From Spironucleus salmonicida (lineage: Eukaryota; Fornicata; Diplomonadida; Hexamitidae): 64,000 nt of DNA. Made by a program: the position numbers and the translations under genes. The stretch is from positions 852,460-916,459 of the forward strand of contig CM035320.1 of the NCBI GenBank assembly GCA_000497125.2, written 5' to 3'. Below are positions 44,481-57,000 of this stretch, in pieces (the first letter of the stretch is position 1; each line of letters opens with the position of its first letter). The notes under the pieces are model-generated. The model was not told the origin of the DNA. It saw only the letters and a program-made list of their open reading frames with translations, and ran no database searches.

Positions 44481-44771
44481 TCACTCATCTATAACATAAC
44501 TAAATATTTCATCAAAAGCATAGTCAGTAAACTTTTCTGTTGTAAAATGTATCATTTTAAGTATCAGCTTCCTATTTTCTACTTTTAATTTTAATTTTAT
44601 ACAATCTAGTGCTAACCTAACAAATAAATAATATTCTGAAGAATATAACAATAAAGCTAATTGTTCAGGTTATATATTGAATTGTGTTTATATTTACTAC
44701 GAATATTTACCAGATAAAGTTCCTGTTTTAATAATTTCAGTGCATAATTTTTTAGTGGTATTGAAGTCCAT
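44481..44771 (-). CDS. Unknown 96-aa helical protein
   Basis: A frame on the minus strand with five TAA/TAG codons and a TGA stop. The N-terminus is Lys/Thr-rich. The rest is helical with mixed charge (SEYYLFVRLALDCIKLKLKV; FTTEKFTDYAFDEIFSYVID). Not recognised. Confidence 0.6.
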
Positions 44772-45153
44772 TGTTAAATGTAAATAATATTAATACATCA
44801 AGTAAGTTATATAATATCCTAGTCTATTAATAGAAATATTTTTAAATTACGATAAATATTATTATATCTATCATCATTAATTCTATTATTGAGTAAAGTA
44901 GATAACTTAATTATTTCTAATTAGTTTTGATATATCCTTAAAAATCTAATTTTTCAATTTTCATTACCAAAAATTCTACTATTTCTAAATATAAAATATA
45001 AGATATTTTAAGAAAAATACATATGTAAATTTATCTATAAAGATAAAAATTTCACCATAAACTAGTTCTACTTTTTCTGTTTTTACATTTCGAATTAGAA
45101 TTAAACTAATATAAAATTCAAATAATAATCATAAATAATTTATTCTACTTTTA
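44772..45153. other. AT-rich spacer
   Basis: No gene visible. Confidence 0.55.
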
Positions 45154-45393
45154 TCAATTACCGCTTATTAAGCTTTGAAATAAAAGATCCAGATCTAAAA
45201 TCTTTCGATCTACTTCCAAAATAGTTCTTTCTAATTTACTAACACGCTTTTTCATCATCAGAAGATCCAGTTCCGTGGTTGATATTTGACTTTTTAAGCT
45301 TTCGCAAAGAAACTGAAATTTTGACTTTAGATTTAATTCATCCATAAAAGTTAAATCAAATTCATCGTCGTCTGGTAAAGTATCACTATTCAT
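45154..45393 (-). CDS. Small acidic coiled-coil protein (79 aa)
   Basis: Starts MNSDTLPDDDEFDLTFMDE and continues as a Leu-rich helix with heptads (LLMMKKRVSKLERTILEVDR). It has no TAA/TAG codon. The stop is TGA. Its start codon is only 26 bases from the divergent start at 45420. Possibly a small adaptor or cytoskeletal peptide; the family is unknown. Confidence 0.65.
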   Translation of the reverse strand: MNSDTLPDDDEFDLTFMDELNLKSKFQFLCESLKSQISTTELDLLMMKKRVSKLERTILEVDRKILDLDLLFQSLISGN

Positions 45394-45419
45394 ATGATAC
45401 TCAATTTTTTATATTGATA

Positions 45420-45587
45420 ATGGTTGTATTTCTTCAATTGATTGATGACTCAGTTTCTAAATTTAAGATTTAAACGTTTTTTAGGTACAACTTAAACTAC
45501 TAGTCCGATACTTTGGCAAGATTTACGATATATGACGAGAATGCAACTTCTGCATTTTATATTAAAATGATGACCGCAATCATATGA
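45420..45587 (+). CDS. Possible 55-aa protein, divergent from the coiled-coil gene
   Basis: A short frame with strong G preference at first codon positions and a protein-like sequence (LIDDSVSKFKIQTFFRYNLN). It ends on TGA. The 26-base gap to the divergent neighbour would have to serve as promoter for both, which is extreme even for a compact genome. One of the two may therefore start further in. Confidence 0.4.
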
Positions 45588-46600
45588 TGAATTAATATAT
45601 AATTATAATTAAATTTGAAAATAAAATAAATTATACGGATGTTATTGTTAAGTATTTGTAGATATAATAACGTAAAAGCTGCAATTGATTATATGTAAAT
45701 TTCTAATAAGAATTTGAATAGTATTATCTAATTGGTTGTTTTAAATACAAAATTATTTGAAATATTATAGTATACGTTATTATACTAAATAAACTATTGA
45801 ATTGATATATACTTTTAAATTTGATCATATAATTTATCAATTCACACTTAATATTTCTTACTATTATATGGTTGTTATAAGTAATTTATAGAATTGTTAT
45901 ACTAGTTATTCAAAAATTACATAAAATAGTATATGTGTCTAGTATCGATACCTATAATAACATATTTAGTAAAATCATATATAAATTCATTTTAAAAATT
46001 ATAAACAATCCTATTATCAATATCTTACTACAGATATATTTTTATATAAATAAATAATACCGTGTATGGAAGTTTATTACTATCAAAATACAAAGAACAA
46101 TTCAATGGTTAAACAATATATTATTTCAACTATTATAAATAATAGATAACTCGATAACTCATCTTATAGAATTAAATATTTGATACTTATAATAAGCTGA
46201 TACTAGTTTATTATATTTGCATAATATATTGATGGAAATATTTATCAATGTTATTAATAGTGATTTATTCTAATTTAATTCTTTAACAGTGTATTATCTA
46301 TATCTTACCATAATTGTATACTTATTGATTTACTTATCAAAAAACTGAAGTCAGAAGTATTTAAAATAAAATATTTATAGTTCTATATAATAATAATTAT
46401 TAAATATTATTTAGGTTCAGCTTTTTAGTTAATAATATTAAATACCTTAATAATCATTAACAATTTTCATGTTTAATGATAAATTGATTGTTACATTTTT
46501 AACACTTATATTAAAAAATAATATCAAGATTTATCATATTACCTCTGATAATCTAAAATACAAATTAAGTAACTTCTCCTATATTTATTCGTCAGTTTCC
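45588..46600. other. Long AT-rich spacer
   Basis: About 1 kb of very AT-rich sequence with no supported gene on either strand. Confidence 0.55.
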
Positions 46601-46840
46601 TTTTACTGCGGGCACAGGTCGACACCACGATAATTTCTTCCAGCAAGGTGGAGTTATTGTGATATTTTAGTGCTATCCATGCACATTATTAAATCCCTAT
46701 ATACTGGTGTATCCAAACGGGTAAAGAAACACCAGTATAGTGCTAGGGTAAGATACTTATCTGATATTGCTGGTGCTGAACTCCAGGACCAGTTCTCTAT
46801 AAAAACAGAGGTCAAGTGATGTGACCCTGCGAATTATGAT
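46601..46840 (+). ncRNA. Candidate structured RNA of about 230 nt
   Basis: A GC-richer island in AT-rich spacer without a sensible protein frame but with several helices. ATACTGGTGT pairs perfectly with ACACCAGTAT around a 17-base loop (near 46703-46738). CACGATAA pairs with TTATTGTG near 46636-46671. CTCT pairs with AGAG around an A-rich loop, and GAACT with AGTTC. CAGGTC near the 5' side can close with GACCCTG near the 3' side. It includes ATACTTATCTG, similar to the 5'-splice-site-pairing end of U1 snRNA, but in the interior. I cannot assign it to RNase P, MRP, SRP or a spliceosomal RNA. Confidence 0.45.
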
Positions 46841-47014
46841 GGTTTAATATATTAGTCTCATTGTGATAATATTATAACCAAAATTGATATAAATACTAAA
46901 ACACAGATAGTATTATCTTAAACCTATAAAATCATTCAATATAGATTAATTTAGTAAATTTCAATACATCATTATTATATTTGTATTCTTAATTTATCAT
47001 TCTGCCACTCTTTA

Positions 47015-47728
47015 ATGCAGATTCCAGAAGCACTGGACTTCCCAACCGGTTCAATCCGATCCTCCTCAGAAGCGAAACAGCTTGCCAAAACTATTAAAAA
47101 TTCGATGCTACCTGCAAAGAATCTGGCGTTCACAGCAATTTATGAACATCTTCCGCATCTCATATAATAAATTGAAACGGAGCTTAAAAGTCCAATTTAC
47201 GCCTATTCGACCCAAAACGACTACTACAACAAAATGATGCTTCTATGCTCGGATTTTCCTTCCACAAACTCCCTCTCTATTTTGAGAATGCCATCTGCCT
47301 AGAATATGCTCATTTACAAGACCGCAGAGAATTTTTCCAACGCCTTCAGAAAGATTCTAGACAGTATTCTATTCTGGTTTTAGGTTCTACTACCAAAATA
47401 AACGTCATCTGGTGCAGATCACAAGCAGGATGTGCTGATATCTCTGACGGGAGAGTGTCAAAAGGCATATGACCGCTCCAATGCAGTTTTTGAATAGATT
47501 ACTGGTTACCATAATGAGCGCGCAAAGGTTATCAAGCAACTAAACCAGCATCAGAATAGGGATTTTATGACGGCACTCATCTTACTCGATTTCAAGCATA
47601 TCGGGCTAGCTAGGGCCTTTATTAATGAGCTAGTACTGAATAGTCTCACGCTATACGTAGGAATCAACGGGAACTGGGATACCGTCCAGAGCAACAGCGT
47701 GAAGTCTGTGAATGAGGTTATTTACTGA
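47015..47728 (+). CDS. Proteasome activator PA28/REG-type subunit (237 aa)
   Basis: PA28 forms a ring that opens the 20S proteasome independently of ATP and ubiquitin. The C-terminal four-helix part matches the family: LTGECQKAYDRSNAVFEQIT then GYHNERAKVIKQL, against the family's Y-x-x-Q-I-x-x-Y-x-x-x-RAK, and DFMTALILLDFKHIGLARAF then INELVLNSLTLYVGI, against DY-x-x-x-(5-7)-D-x-(6-8)-L-R-x-x-x-x-EL-x-x-x-Y. The N-terminal half holds the first helices (ALDFPTGSIRSSSEAKQLAK) and a linker. The length is right. Five Gln are TAA/TAG. The start ATG at 47015 gives a plausible N-terminus. PA28 is known in Giardia; subtype unassigned. Confidence 0.8.
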
Positions 47729-47803
47729 GTATGTATTATAATTGGCCAGTGAATAAAGATTTTGTTTATTTCGCTTTGACTTATGAAGATATTCTAAAAA
47801 ACT

Positions 47804-47876
47804 AGGGAGTAACGAGAATTGAACTCGTGACCGATCACTTTGCAGGCGATTGCTCTACCACCTGAGCTATACTCCC
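47804..47876 (-). tRNA. trnC-GCA: tRNA-Cys (anticodon GCA)
   Basis: The minus strand folds into a complete cloverleaf: acceptor stem GGGAGTA/TACTCCC, D arm with GCTCAGGTGGTAGAGC, anticodon arm ATCGC-CTGCAAA-GTGAT with anticodon GCA, and T arm ACGAG-TTCAATT-CTCGT. The base after the acceptor stem is T, the U73 discriminator characteristic of tRNA-Cys. There is no intron. A T-rich tract (Pol III terminator) follows in transcription direction. It lies 76 bases from the PA28 gene end. Confidence 0.95.
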
Positions 47877-48717
47877 ATGATAAAATAATATATAACTTAT
47901 TATATATATTAATATATACGATCTTAAACAAAATTTACATAGATTAACCAAATTGTTTCACACAAATCTAAAATAATATAATATGAGCTGCAAATAGTTA
48001 TTATAGCGGTCCCTATTAAGATTATCTTCATATCATCACTATAAAATCTATTAGTAGTATGTAACACGTACTAAATACACAAAATGACAAAGTTCATCTT
48101 CAAAAGATTCAATCCTTTTACAGTCACATTGCTCCCGTAAAAGGCTTGAATTTTTTAAAAAGTGAAATTTCTCATGTTTATACTTTTAGTAAGTATTACA
48201 TACTACTCTATTACTATTTCATGTACGTTAAATAATAAAGAAATATGTTGATAATTATCGATGAAACAAATAATGGATTAAAGTATATCATGATTCCAAA
48301 AAGTGCACTTCTAGGCCTAAAAAATTATAATAATAATTCTTCTTACCGAATAGTATTAATAAATTAGCATTAGTAAAAAATTTATGTTTAGTTCTGATTT
48401 TTATAGATTACTAATTCAAAGAACAAGGTGATATCAATTTATATCAATTTATAATATACTTTTTCAAAATTCAAAATAGAAATTTATCTTGTAAGAATAG
48501 TTAAGAAAACATTAGAATATTAGGCTTATGTAAGGAATGTATATACTGAATAAGCAATATATTTACAATATACTTATTGCGTATGAATGTACATTAAATT
48601 ATATAAAAATATTTCAAATAAAGTTTAGTAAAAATATATAGCCTAGAATTTACTTTTAACTATTACTCCTAATAAGTAATTGACATACTTATAATTTCAT
48701 TATAATCTTCCTATAAA
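47877..48717. other. AT-rich spacer
   Basis: No confident gene. A minus-strand frame at 48471-48884 (137 codons) overlaps the next entry and has the weaker codon pattern. Confidence 0.45.
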
Positions 48718-49125
48718 ATGTCTATTAAGTATACTTTAACAGCTTTTAATTCAGAATCGATATAGTATTAGTATACAATTAGAAAATATTAAAGAAATTT
48801 TAAATTAAGAAATATACCGAGATACTTTTACATTAGAACATGTAAAAAACTTTAAATTATCTCTTATTCCTTTTACGTTTCCATTAGTGTAACTCTAATT
48901 TAAAGGATAAAATAACGACATTTAATAAAACATACAGAAAGAGTAATTTAATATTAGTTTCATTATTTCATAGAAATAGAATGACTAGTATCGTATAACC
49001 CTTATAAATATTATAACTGAAATATTATCATACGAACCATATATTAGTATACAACATCGTTTACTAACTGCCTTATCTTTTATTTAGTTATTTATATAAT
49101 CATATTAGTCTTTAGCTGTCTGATT
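48718..49125 (+). pseudogene. Possible 135-aa gene with an early frameshift
   Basis: The ATG at 48718 after an A-run opens 14-16 sensible codons (MSIKYTLTAFNSES). A one-base shift near 48757-48780 leads into a frame with good codon structure to TGA at 49123 (LEHVKNFKLSLIPFTFPLVQ; RITLINIITEILSYEPYISI). G is concentrated at first positions in that frame only. It may be a decayed gene, a sequencing error or a gene with a cryptic intron. Not recognised. Confidence 0.4.
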
Positions 49126-49957
49126 TTCTCGTTAGTAAAATTAATATAACTTTTAAATAGTCTTAATTAAATGTAGTATCAAGAGTATATCACATAGTAG
49201 TTACGATAATTTTAAAATTACAATTAAATAATTATTGAAAAGGAATAAAGTAAAAATAATATGTTAGATTATATTTTTATAAGATATTATAGTCTATAGT
49301 TATGAAGAAGAATTAAACAACAGTAATGGTAATTTTCAACTGCAACTGTTTTGTTTGGCAAGATAATACAGATAATTTAACAAATATTGATTATTTCTAA
49401 ATAAAAATTAATATTATTAGGGTTTTCAATATAGTTTACACTTATAATAATTCAATCTATATATTTCTTTTACTAGGAAATATCAATATGATTTATGAGG
49501 ATTGTTGTTAGCTTTTAAGCTATTGTTGATCCGATCAATGTTATTTCAGTAATAAGTAATTATTTTTTTATAATATAATATACTATTATAATTTTTAATC
49601 CGTATAATGAGAGTACTTTACGGAAACCAATTTATTTTTATACATGTCTGCTAATAGTTATAATAATGAAAATAATTTATCTAGATTATTTGATATTGTA
49701 GATTTTAACTTAAATACCTATTAGTCTGATGAAAATAAATATAGTATATTGAAATGTAGAAAAGTCAACTTTCGTCTCTAATCATTAAAATATCAGGGGT
49801 ATTTTTATTTAATTGTTTAAAATTTAATGTATTAGAATTATAAATCTTAAAGCATCCTCTTTTAGATAATAAAGATTATTATAATGAATTATTACTCCAT
49901 CTTCTACTATATTGCAATAAATAAAGCCTACTATACGTACAAAAATTAACATTATTT
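49126..49957. other. AT-rich spacer downstream of the giant Cys-rich gene
   Basis: No supported gene. A plus-strand frame from 49644 runs into the antisense of the next gene and is rejected. Confidence 0.5.
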
Positions 49958-52900
49958 TCACTTAAATTGTAAAGAACTCATATTTCGTCTTATATTTGGG
50001 TCGGTGGTAATTTTATTCTAATTAATCTATTCTGATTATAGCTGAAGTTACGGTATTTCCTTATTATTTTATTTTGCAGGCAACTTAGTAATTAAAGTGT
50101 CATAATTTTTAAGGTAAAATACTTACTTATTAGAGGTAGGCGTAACAACCTACTCAGAAATTTAAACAACAGTAGTAGGCATTAGAGATGCTGCACTTAA
50201 TTATTTTTACGTGATACTTCTAGAATCGATATTAAGCTACATATCTTTTAAAAGTTAATTATGGGTCGTAGGTGCACTTTTTTACTAATTATAATTTGTC
50301 TTGGCTGGTTTAAAAAATTCCTTGTATTGTTTTCTGGATTTAAAAAATGCTTTTACTCCAGTAATAATTTTAGATGTATCGGAAATTTGTCTATTTCTTC
50401 TATGATCCCAATACGAACTTTATATATTGAAATGTAATAAACTTATAAAAACAATAACTAATGAGATTGCTTATAATATTATTACAAGCAATGAAATTGT
50501 ATAATTATTATCTCTTGCTGTTTTAAAATCTCCAACCGCGGTAATAAATTATGCCCATATTGCTGAGGAGATGAGGTTTATCCCGAACTCTACTGCAGAA
50601 ATGTGCATCATAACGACAATATTAACAATATTGAAGAATATTTACGTAAATAAGCTGGACAGAAAAATGTCATATTCTAGAATCGATTTTATTATCTCGC
50701 TTGGGTATGTTAGACCGACCATGCTATTTACCATAAAGGATGCCAGGGAAAGTCTCCCGATGGCACCGACCTCGCCGTATCTCCCGAGTATCAGGTCGAA
50801 CAGATAGAACTGGGCACCATTTAGCAGTATTGCAATGCTGACCATGATCTGCCCTGATATGATATTCCAGCTGGAGGATTCCGAGAAATACCCTAACTGC
50901 TCTGTACCTTAAATCGCAAATAGGATCTATGCGAATATCGGTAACATGATTGCGATGAACACCGCCAGCTTCTGCTAAGATTTGAAGCGGAAGCCAGCTA
51001 GAAATACACACATGAAGAGCGTCACGAGCGGACCAGCCAACTTGTAGATTTGCTCGCCGAAGTCATGCACCACGTCTGACACCGCCTGGTACTGCACGAA
51101 GTGAAACGAAAGCTCTAGGAGTGCCGCCAGGATGAACAGGAAGAAATGGGATGGGAGGTTGTAGAAGAACTGCGTGTACGTCGGAACCGCCAACAGGAAG
51201 AGCACGAGCACGAAGGGGACCATCGAGAAAATATTGACTGCGATCTACATGAAGAAGTCGTTGATGTAGACGTCCTGGATAGCGATGATAATGGCAAGGG
51301 CCTGGGAGAGCATGACGAATATCAGGTGCGGCCCGATCCGCTTGATTTGGCGCTTGGCATAGACAACTATCTTCCGCTTCCCGGCCTTCGATAACCTGAG
51401 AATTACGATTAGGAGCACCAGCAGGAGCAAGAATGAGAGCACCGGGACGGCAATCACAAAGGTCATGTATCCGGGGGAGATCCGCTCCACCACGCACTGA
51501 TCGACCACTAAGATGAACCTTGGCCCGCAGTAGTCGCACTCCGCCACGCCCATCTGGTTTCGGAAGCACACCCCAGTCGGGCTTTGCAGCAGGGGGCAAC
51601 AGCAGCGCGAGAAGGCCTCGGTGCGACAGTCGCAACTTATGTACCCCTGTGTGCACTCTGAACAGACCGCTCCGCCCCAGCCTTCCTAGCACTCCCCGCA
51701 GAACAGCTAGTTGGCCGTAGCTATGCAAGTGCCGCGCAGCTAGTCGTTCTCCGGTGCAGTAGCCGTGCCGCAGTTGCCTTTGATATGCTCCAGCCCGGGC
51801 CTGCACACGAGACACTGCTGTATGTTCATGTCGAAACTAAGACAGGGCGAATCGGCGCAAGTGACGAGGGTGGCGGTCTGGAAGCACTCGCCTGGGAAGT
51901 TCACGGCGTGTTGCTTGCACTCTGGACCGAAGGTGGCTTCGACCGAGCACATCGTGCAGTTGAACGACTGACGGTGCGGACCGCACGTTGGACAGTAATA
52001 ATCTCCGGAACTGTCTTTCCAGCATGCGGTAGATGACGCCTACAGGCAGTACCCACCCAGCAGCGAGAAGATGTCCTCGCACCGGAAGCAGTTGTGGGAG
52101 AGTGCGTGCCCTAGTGAGCAGGAACCACACTAAATAGAGTCGCCCGAGTAGAAGCAGCTCCCCTGGGTGCAGTCGGCGCACGGTATCAGGCACCGGTTGA
52201 CGCCGATGACGACCAGCTCGTCAGCGGGCAGTATGTTGGAGCTGGTGTAACCGGGCTGGCAGTCGTTGCACTCGCCAGAAACATCGATTTGGTACCCCAG
52301 CGAGCATGTGGTGCACAGCGGCATGGCGTAGTTGTACTGGCACTCCTGGCAAAAGCTGTCTAGCGAGTCGACCGCGTTCGTGAAGCAGACCCCAGTGGCC
52401 ACGTCGTTCCGGTAGTAGCAGCTTCCCTCCCTTTCCAGTTCTGAGCACTCATCGCATGAGGGACCCGCGTACCCCTTGTAGCAGCTGCACATTACTTATC
52501 CCTGGAGGGTGAAACAGTCGCCGTTGGGGTTAGGGATCGGCGGGTAGCACTTGTTCTCGTGGAGAATGAAGCCGAGGTAACAGCTGCAGCAGAAGTACGA
52601 GGGTCCCTGGTCGTAACACTCTCCAGCGCACTCCGGAAGTACGCACCTCGCCAGACACTGCTGACCCACGAGGACCTTCCCCGGGAGGCAGGAGGCGCAA
52701 ACCAGTGTTCCAGCCCCGTTGCGGTAACACCCGTCGTCGGTCACCTGCACCTAGCACGCACCACCTGCGAAGATAAATCCGTCGATGCAGGCATCGCACT
52801 GTTAGCCTGTAAACGAGCCGACGCAGCTGGAGCACCGGATGCCGCCAGGAGTGTAGAAGCAGGTCCCCGCTGCACACGTAATGCACGGCTTTAGGCACCC

Positions 52901-55900
52901 GCCTAGGGCCGCCACAAACCCGTTAGCAGCATCGCAGACCAGACACCCATCCCCCGTGTATCCTGGAAGGCAGAACCCCGCACATATCAGGCGCCCGGAC
53001 GCATCAACGTAGCACCGGTCTCCCTGGCATTTTTCGCAAAGCTCCAAGCACTCGGCCCCAATGTTTATGAAGCCGGCCCAGCACCCCTGACAAGACGGAC
53101 CCTGGAAATTATCTTTGCACGACGAGCAGACGATGCTACCGTTCTCGTAAAAGCAGTCTCCATTGCAGCCGTCGCATCTCACCAGGCACTGACCCAAGAA
53201 GCTACCGGTCCCCGCTTAGCACGAGTCGCACTGCTTTCCAACCGCATATTGGTTGCAGCGGCAGGTCTAGTCGTGCTGGCAAACCCCGTTAATGCAATTA
53301 GTTGGGAGGCACTGAAAAATACACTGAGCCCCAACAAGGAGATAATCCTGCGCGCACGAAAAGCAAATGGTCTCCAGAGCTATTTTGATGCATTTGCCAT
53401 GTTCTATTTTCTCATCTTCAAGATTATGGCAAACCTCTCCATATAACCATTTATCCGCTGGACACTCATCGCACCTATTTCCAGCAATGCCTGCATTGCA
53501 TGAAAAGCACTTAATGTCACATTTATCTGGAGGTAGCATGCATTCCTAGAGATAATAGCAGTCGCCAGTTAGGCATTCTGCACATTTTTTCAAGCAGAGC
53601 TCGCCATCTGCCTTAAAACCTGAATCACATTCCTGGCATTTGGGCGCTTTCCAGCCGATCTTACATGCAGAACATTCCCATTCACCACCATTACCGCTTA
53701 AATACACGCACCCAGCACCTTACGCGCATGCTCCGGTCAGGCAGACATTTTTACAGCCTTTATCGCTGCTTTTCGTACAGAACTGACAGCTTATTCCACC
53801 GAAGTGATCTCCACAGTGGCAATCCCCGTCCTCGCATCGATTGCCATTACATTCCTGAGAATTTTTACATACAAAACCATCACAAATACCGTCAATACTG
53901 AAATAGCCATCAGAACAAACACAAAAGTTGTCAAGGACTTATCCATGGAAGCACTGAGATTTTTAATCTCCAATACAGGTTGCAAATCCTGTGCTCGCAT
54001 CGCAACTAGTAGCCCCACCAATGCAGAAGGTGCAAAGGTCAATCTCACATTTATCACCGGAATAACCTGGTCTGCAAACACACCCAAAAATAGCACTACA
54101 TGTACTACCTTTATTGCAAAAATCTGGAGGACATGTGTGGGTTTCGCAGTTCTTCCCACTGTAGTCTTAGTTACAAGTTAAAATTTTGCCATCGAAGATG
54201 CCGTGGCATTCACTATAACAAAGATTTTCTTGATTTTTAATATTTATTTGGACGCGTAGTAGTTCTTGTTGGATGAATGGTGGGATCTCAGGACTGGCGA
54301 GCTCCGCGAGGGAGGCTATTGAAACAGTAAAAAAATCTTATAGGCGCACCATACCATCATTGCGGAAATCAACTATCCACTTTCCATCTTGTAATAGTTT
54401 GGTGACACCGGGACCTGATTACATTTCTGCTTTGCTGATTTATTGAGGGCTACTGATTTTCCCGGTACCTATCAGAATATAAACGTTTATCATATTGCTG
54501 TTTCGCTCGGTGGATATGATAGGTACATCGCTTTAACAGAATATCTCTGACGACTACTCAACAAAATTGATTATTTCATTATCTTGCGCTTCCTTTATCA
54601 GTAACACACATTTTTTGTTATTAGGGCTTATTAGTTTGAAATTGACAAGCATGTTAATAAAAAATGATTTTAGCGCAGTTTGTGAAATTCCATTTATTAT
54701 CCCTTATTATTTAAGCTAAATTTAACCACAAATAACCGCGAAGTTGAAGCTTATTTATTATATAAGGTCGGATATTCCGCTAAATTTATCAATTGAGACT
54801 TAACTAATTTCAATATTCTTCTAAATAATAATATGGTCAATGTTTGCCTTTATCATATCTTATGCCAAGCCGAATATAACACTTTTTTCTACATTTACCC
54901 CATCTGATATAGTAATAAAATTGCAAAATGACATATTTAACATAAACATAGCTTCAATTTTTAGACTTAATGGATAATAATTTACAGCAGAGGCTGCATA
55001 ACTTAAATGTGTATTGCAATTGAACGAAATGTTTGTAAATTTGCAGTTTGTTATTAATTTGCCCATCCCATAATTGCTGAAACTTCCATTCGTAGATCCA
55101 CTAATAGATAAGTTTAGAGATACCATTGAAATTGTTACTTCATCTAAACTATTGAAAAAATAAGCTATCTATTGAGACTTGCATTTTTCCATCTCTAACG
55201 TAGAATTTATTGAAACAAAACTTACCTAAATATTTTTAACATTACTTTCTGCTAAAAGGATTGCTATAAATGGTGTATCAGTCATAGTTAGGGATGACTA
55301 TATTGCAATATTTGAAATATCTGCATTTTCTTCCACTATTTAGGATAACTATGTTATTTTAGTGGCTGTTTTAGAGTTTGACTGTAAGTCTATTGTTATT
55401 TTCAAGTTCTTAAGATTTCCAATTAGCTGCTGGCAAATACTAAAAATAGTAGTATGGGTTAAAGCAGAACTAGTGCTAATGAAAATCATTATTTCAGATT
55501 TACTTATAGTTTTTGTGATTTAAGAAAATCCATAGATTAGTGAAATTTCTCGCCCAAAAATTTTAACATTAATATTTAATAAATCAACAAATGTTTACAT
55601 TGATACTCCATAAATTTATGTCGTTTCCATGGCAGTAATTATTACAGAAACTGGAAAAGCACCCATAAGGTCTTAGCAGATTCCAAAAATTGTAGATGCC
55701 ATAGTAATACTTATAGTAACTGATAATGATGTAGATTTTAGACTTTAAATACTTTTTGATATACCATATACGTTATATTGTGTTTTCAAGAAAGGAGTAC
55801 ATATAATAGAGAAATCGCAGCTTCTAAATTAAGATTCTATAACTTAAGTAAAAAATGTGATCTCGGCTAGATTAGTAATTTTATCACTTTGAATTTTGAA

Positions 55901-56218
55901 AGAAGTGTCTTAAAATGAAGCTGTACTGAGTTGTTCCATAACACGGAAAGAATCTAAGATATCAGTTTCTACAGAGATTCTTATATTACTAAGAATCCCA
56001 GTAAACTTTTAAATTAACATCCCACCTCCTGGTATACTTAAAATTGTAAGTGTATTTCTAGCTCCTGAAAGAGTTCCGTTAAAAAAATTAATTATGGCTG
56101 AGCTGGAAATTGTTAGACTGATATCTTTTTCTATAACAAAATTATCATTTTACATAGTATTAAGTTGATAAAAACCATCGCCGTCAGAAAGTATAATCAA
56201 ACTAAAAATAACTAGCAT
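49958..56218 (-). CDS. Giant Cys-rich EGF-like multi-pass membrane protein (2,086 aa)
   Basis: One frame of 2,086 codons runs from the ATG at 56218 to TGA at 49958, crossing over 90 TAA/TAG codons. Residues 1-13 are hydrophobic (MLVIFSLIILSDG), a short signal peptide. Up to about 660, Ser/Thr/Ile-rich repeats look like a beta-helix. From about 665 to 1580 comes a dense array of Cys-rich EGF/furin-like modules (CSSCKDNFQGPSCQGC and similar). Then follow about eight to ten membrane spans (about 1585-1930, starting YMTFVIAVPVLSFLLLLVLL), and a Gln-rich cytoplasmic tail of 150 residues. The layout, a large extracellular part, a Cys-rich neck and several membrane spans, resembles large Cys-rich surface proteins of protists. 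A receptor, adhesin or coat role is inferred. The 3-kb centre (50.65-53.7 kb) is GC-rich and uses CAG; both ends are AT-rich and use TAA/TAG. Confidence 0.82.
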
Positions 56219-57000
56219 TTCTCATTTCAGTTTAATTATGTTCATAATATCAATTTATTGATTATTGCAAATTAATTTAAATCTATAAACAAAATTTAAT
56301 ATTGTATTATTATTGCGTATTAGAAAATTTTATAACTTATAGATTTATTATAGAGTTGAATAATAATTAATATGTGTTTAAGACTCTTTTTATTATTGAT
56401 AATATAATTAAATATAAATTATTTATAGGCTAGCATATACAATTATTTTTGAATTATAGAATAATACTTATATAATAGCTTAAGTTTATTTTTATTTTTA
56501 TAATTATACACATATATTCAATTATTTCATACTTACATAAAATCAAGTATAAAATTATTATTAACTAATAAATAATTATAGATTCTAGATATTTATATTT
56601 ATTAAGAAAAGTATACTTACCATACCAAATATAATTTAATTCTAAGAGCTCTATATAAGTAAATAAGATATAATAATATTTATTTAGAAGTAATATCTTA
56701 ATAGTTTATATAAATTTATATCAACTAAACATTATAATACAGTAATATATATTATTGTTAATTATCAAATATTATAATAAGACAAACAATGATTATTTTA
56801 TTAATTATTCGTCATGTTAAAATTTCAAGATTATACATCAAGCTATATAATTTCACATGCGATACAACAAATTTAGTCGCCTTCTGCATAGTTGTAGATT
56901 CTAATAGCCAAGACAATAATTTATTAATTTGATATGCAAATTCATTTATGTAGTTTTAATTAAAAATAGCTAATTCTATTGAAATAATACTTTAAATCAC
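56219..57000. other. AT-rich spacer
   Basis: Very AT-rich upstream region of the giant gene. No gene is visible. Confidence 0.55.

Noticed and set aside
46060-46210. Several 40-60-codon frames in the 45.6-46.6 kb spacer
   Set aside because: Frames of this length are expected by chance where TGA is the only stop and G is rare.
49644-50660. Plus-strand protein-like fragments that looked like a decayed gene
   Set aside because: They are the antisense of the 3' end of the 2,086-codon gene, which is continuous to TGA at 49958.
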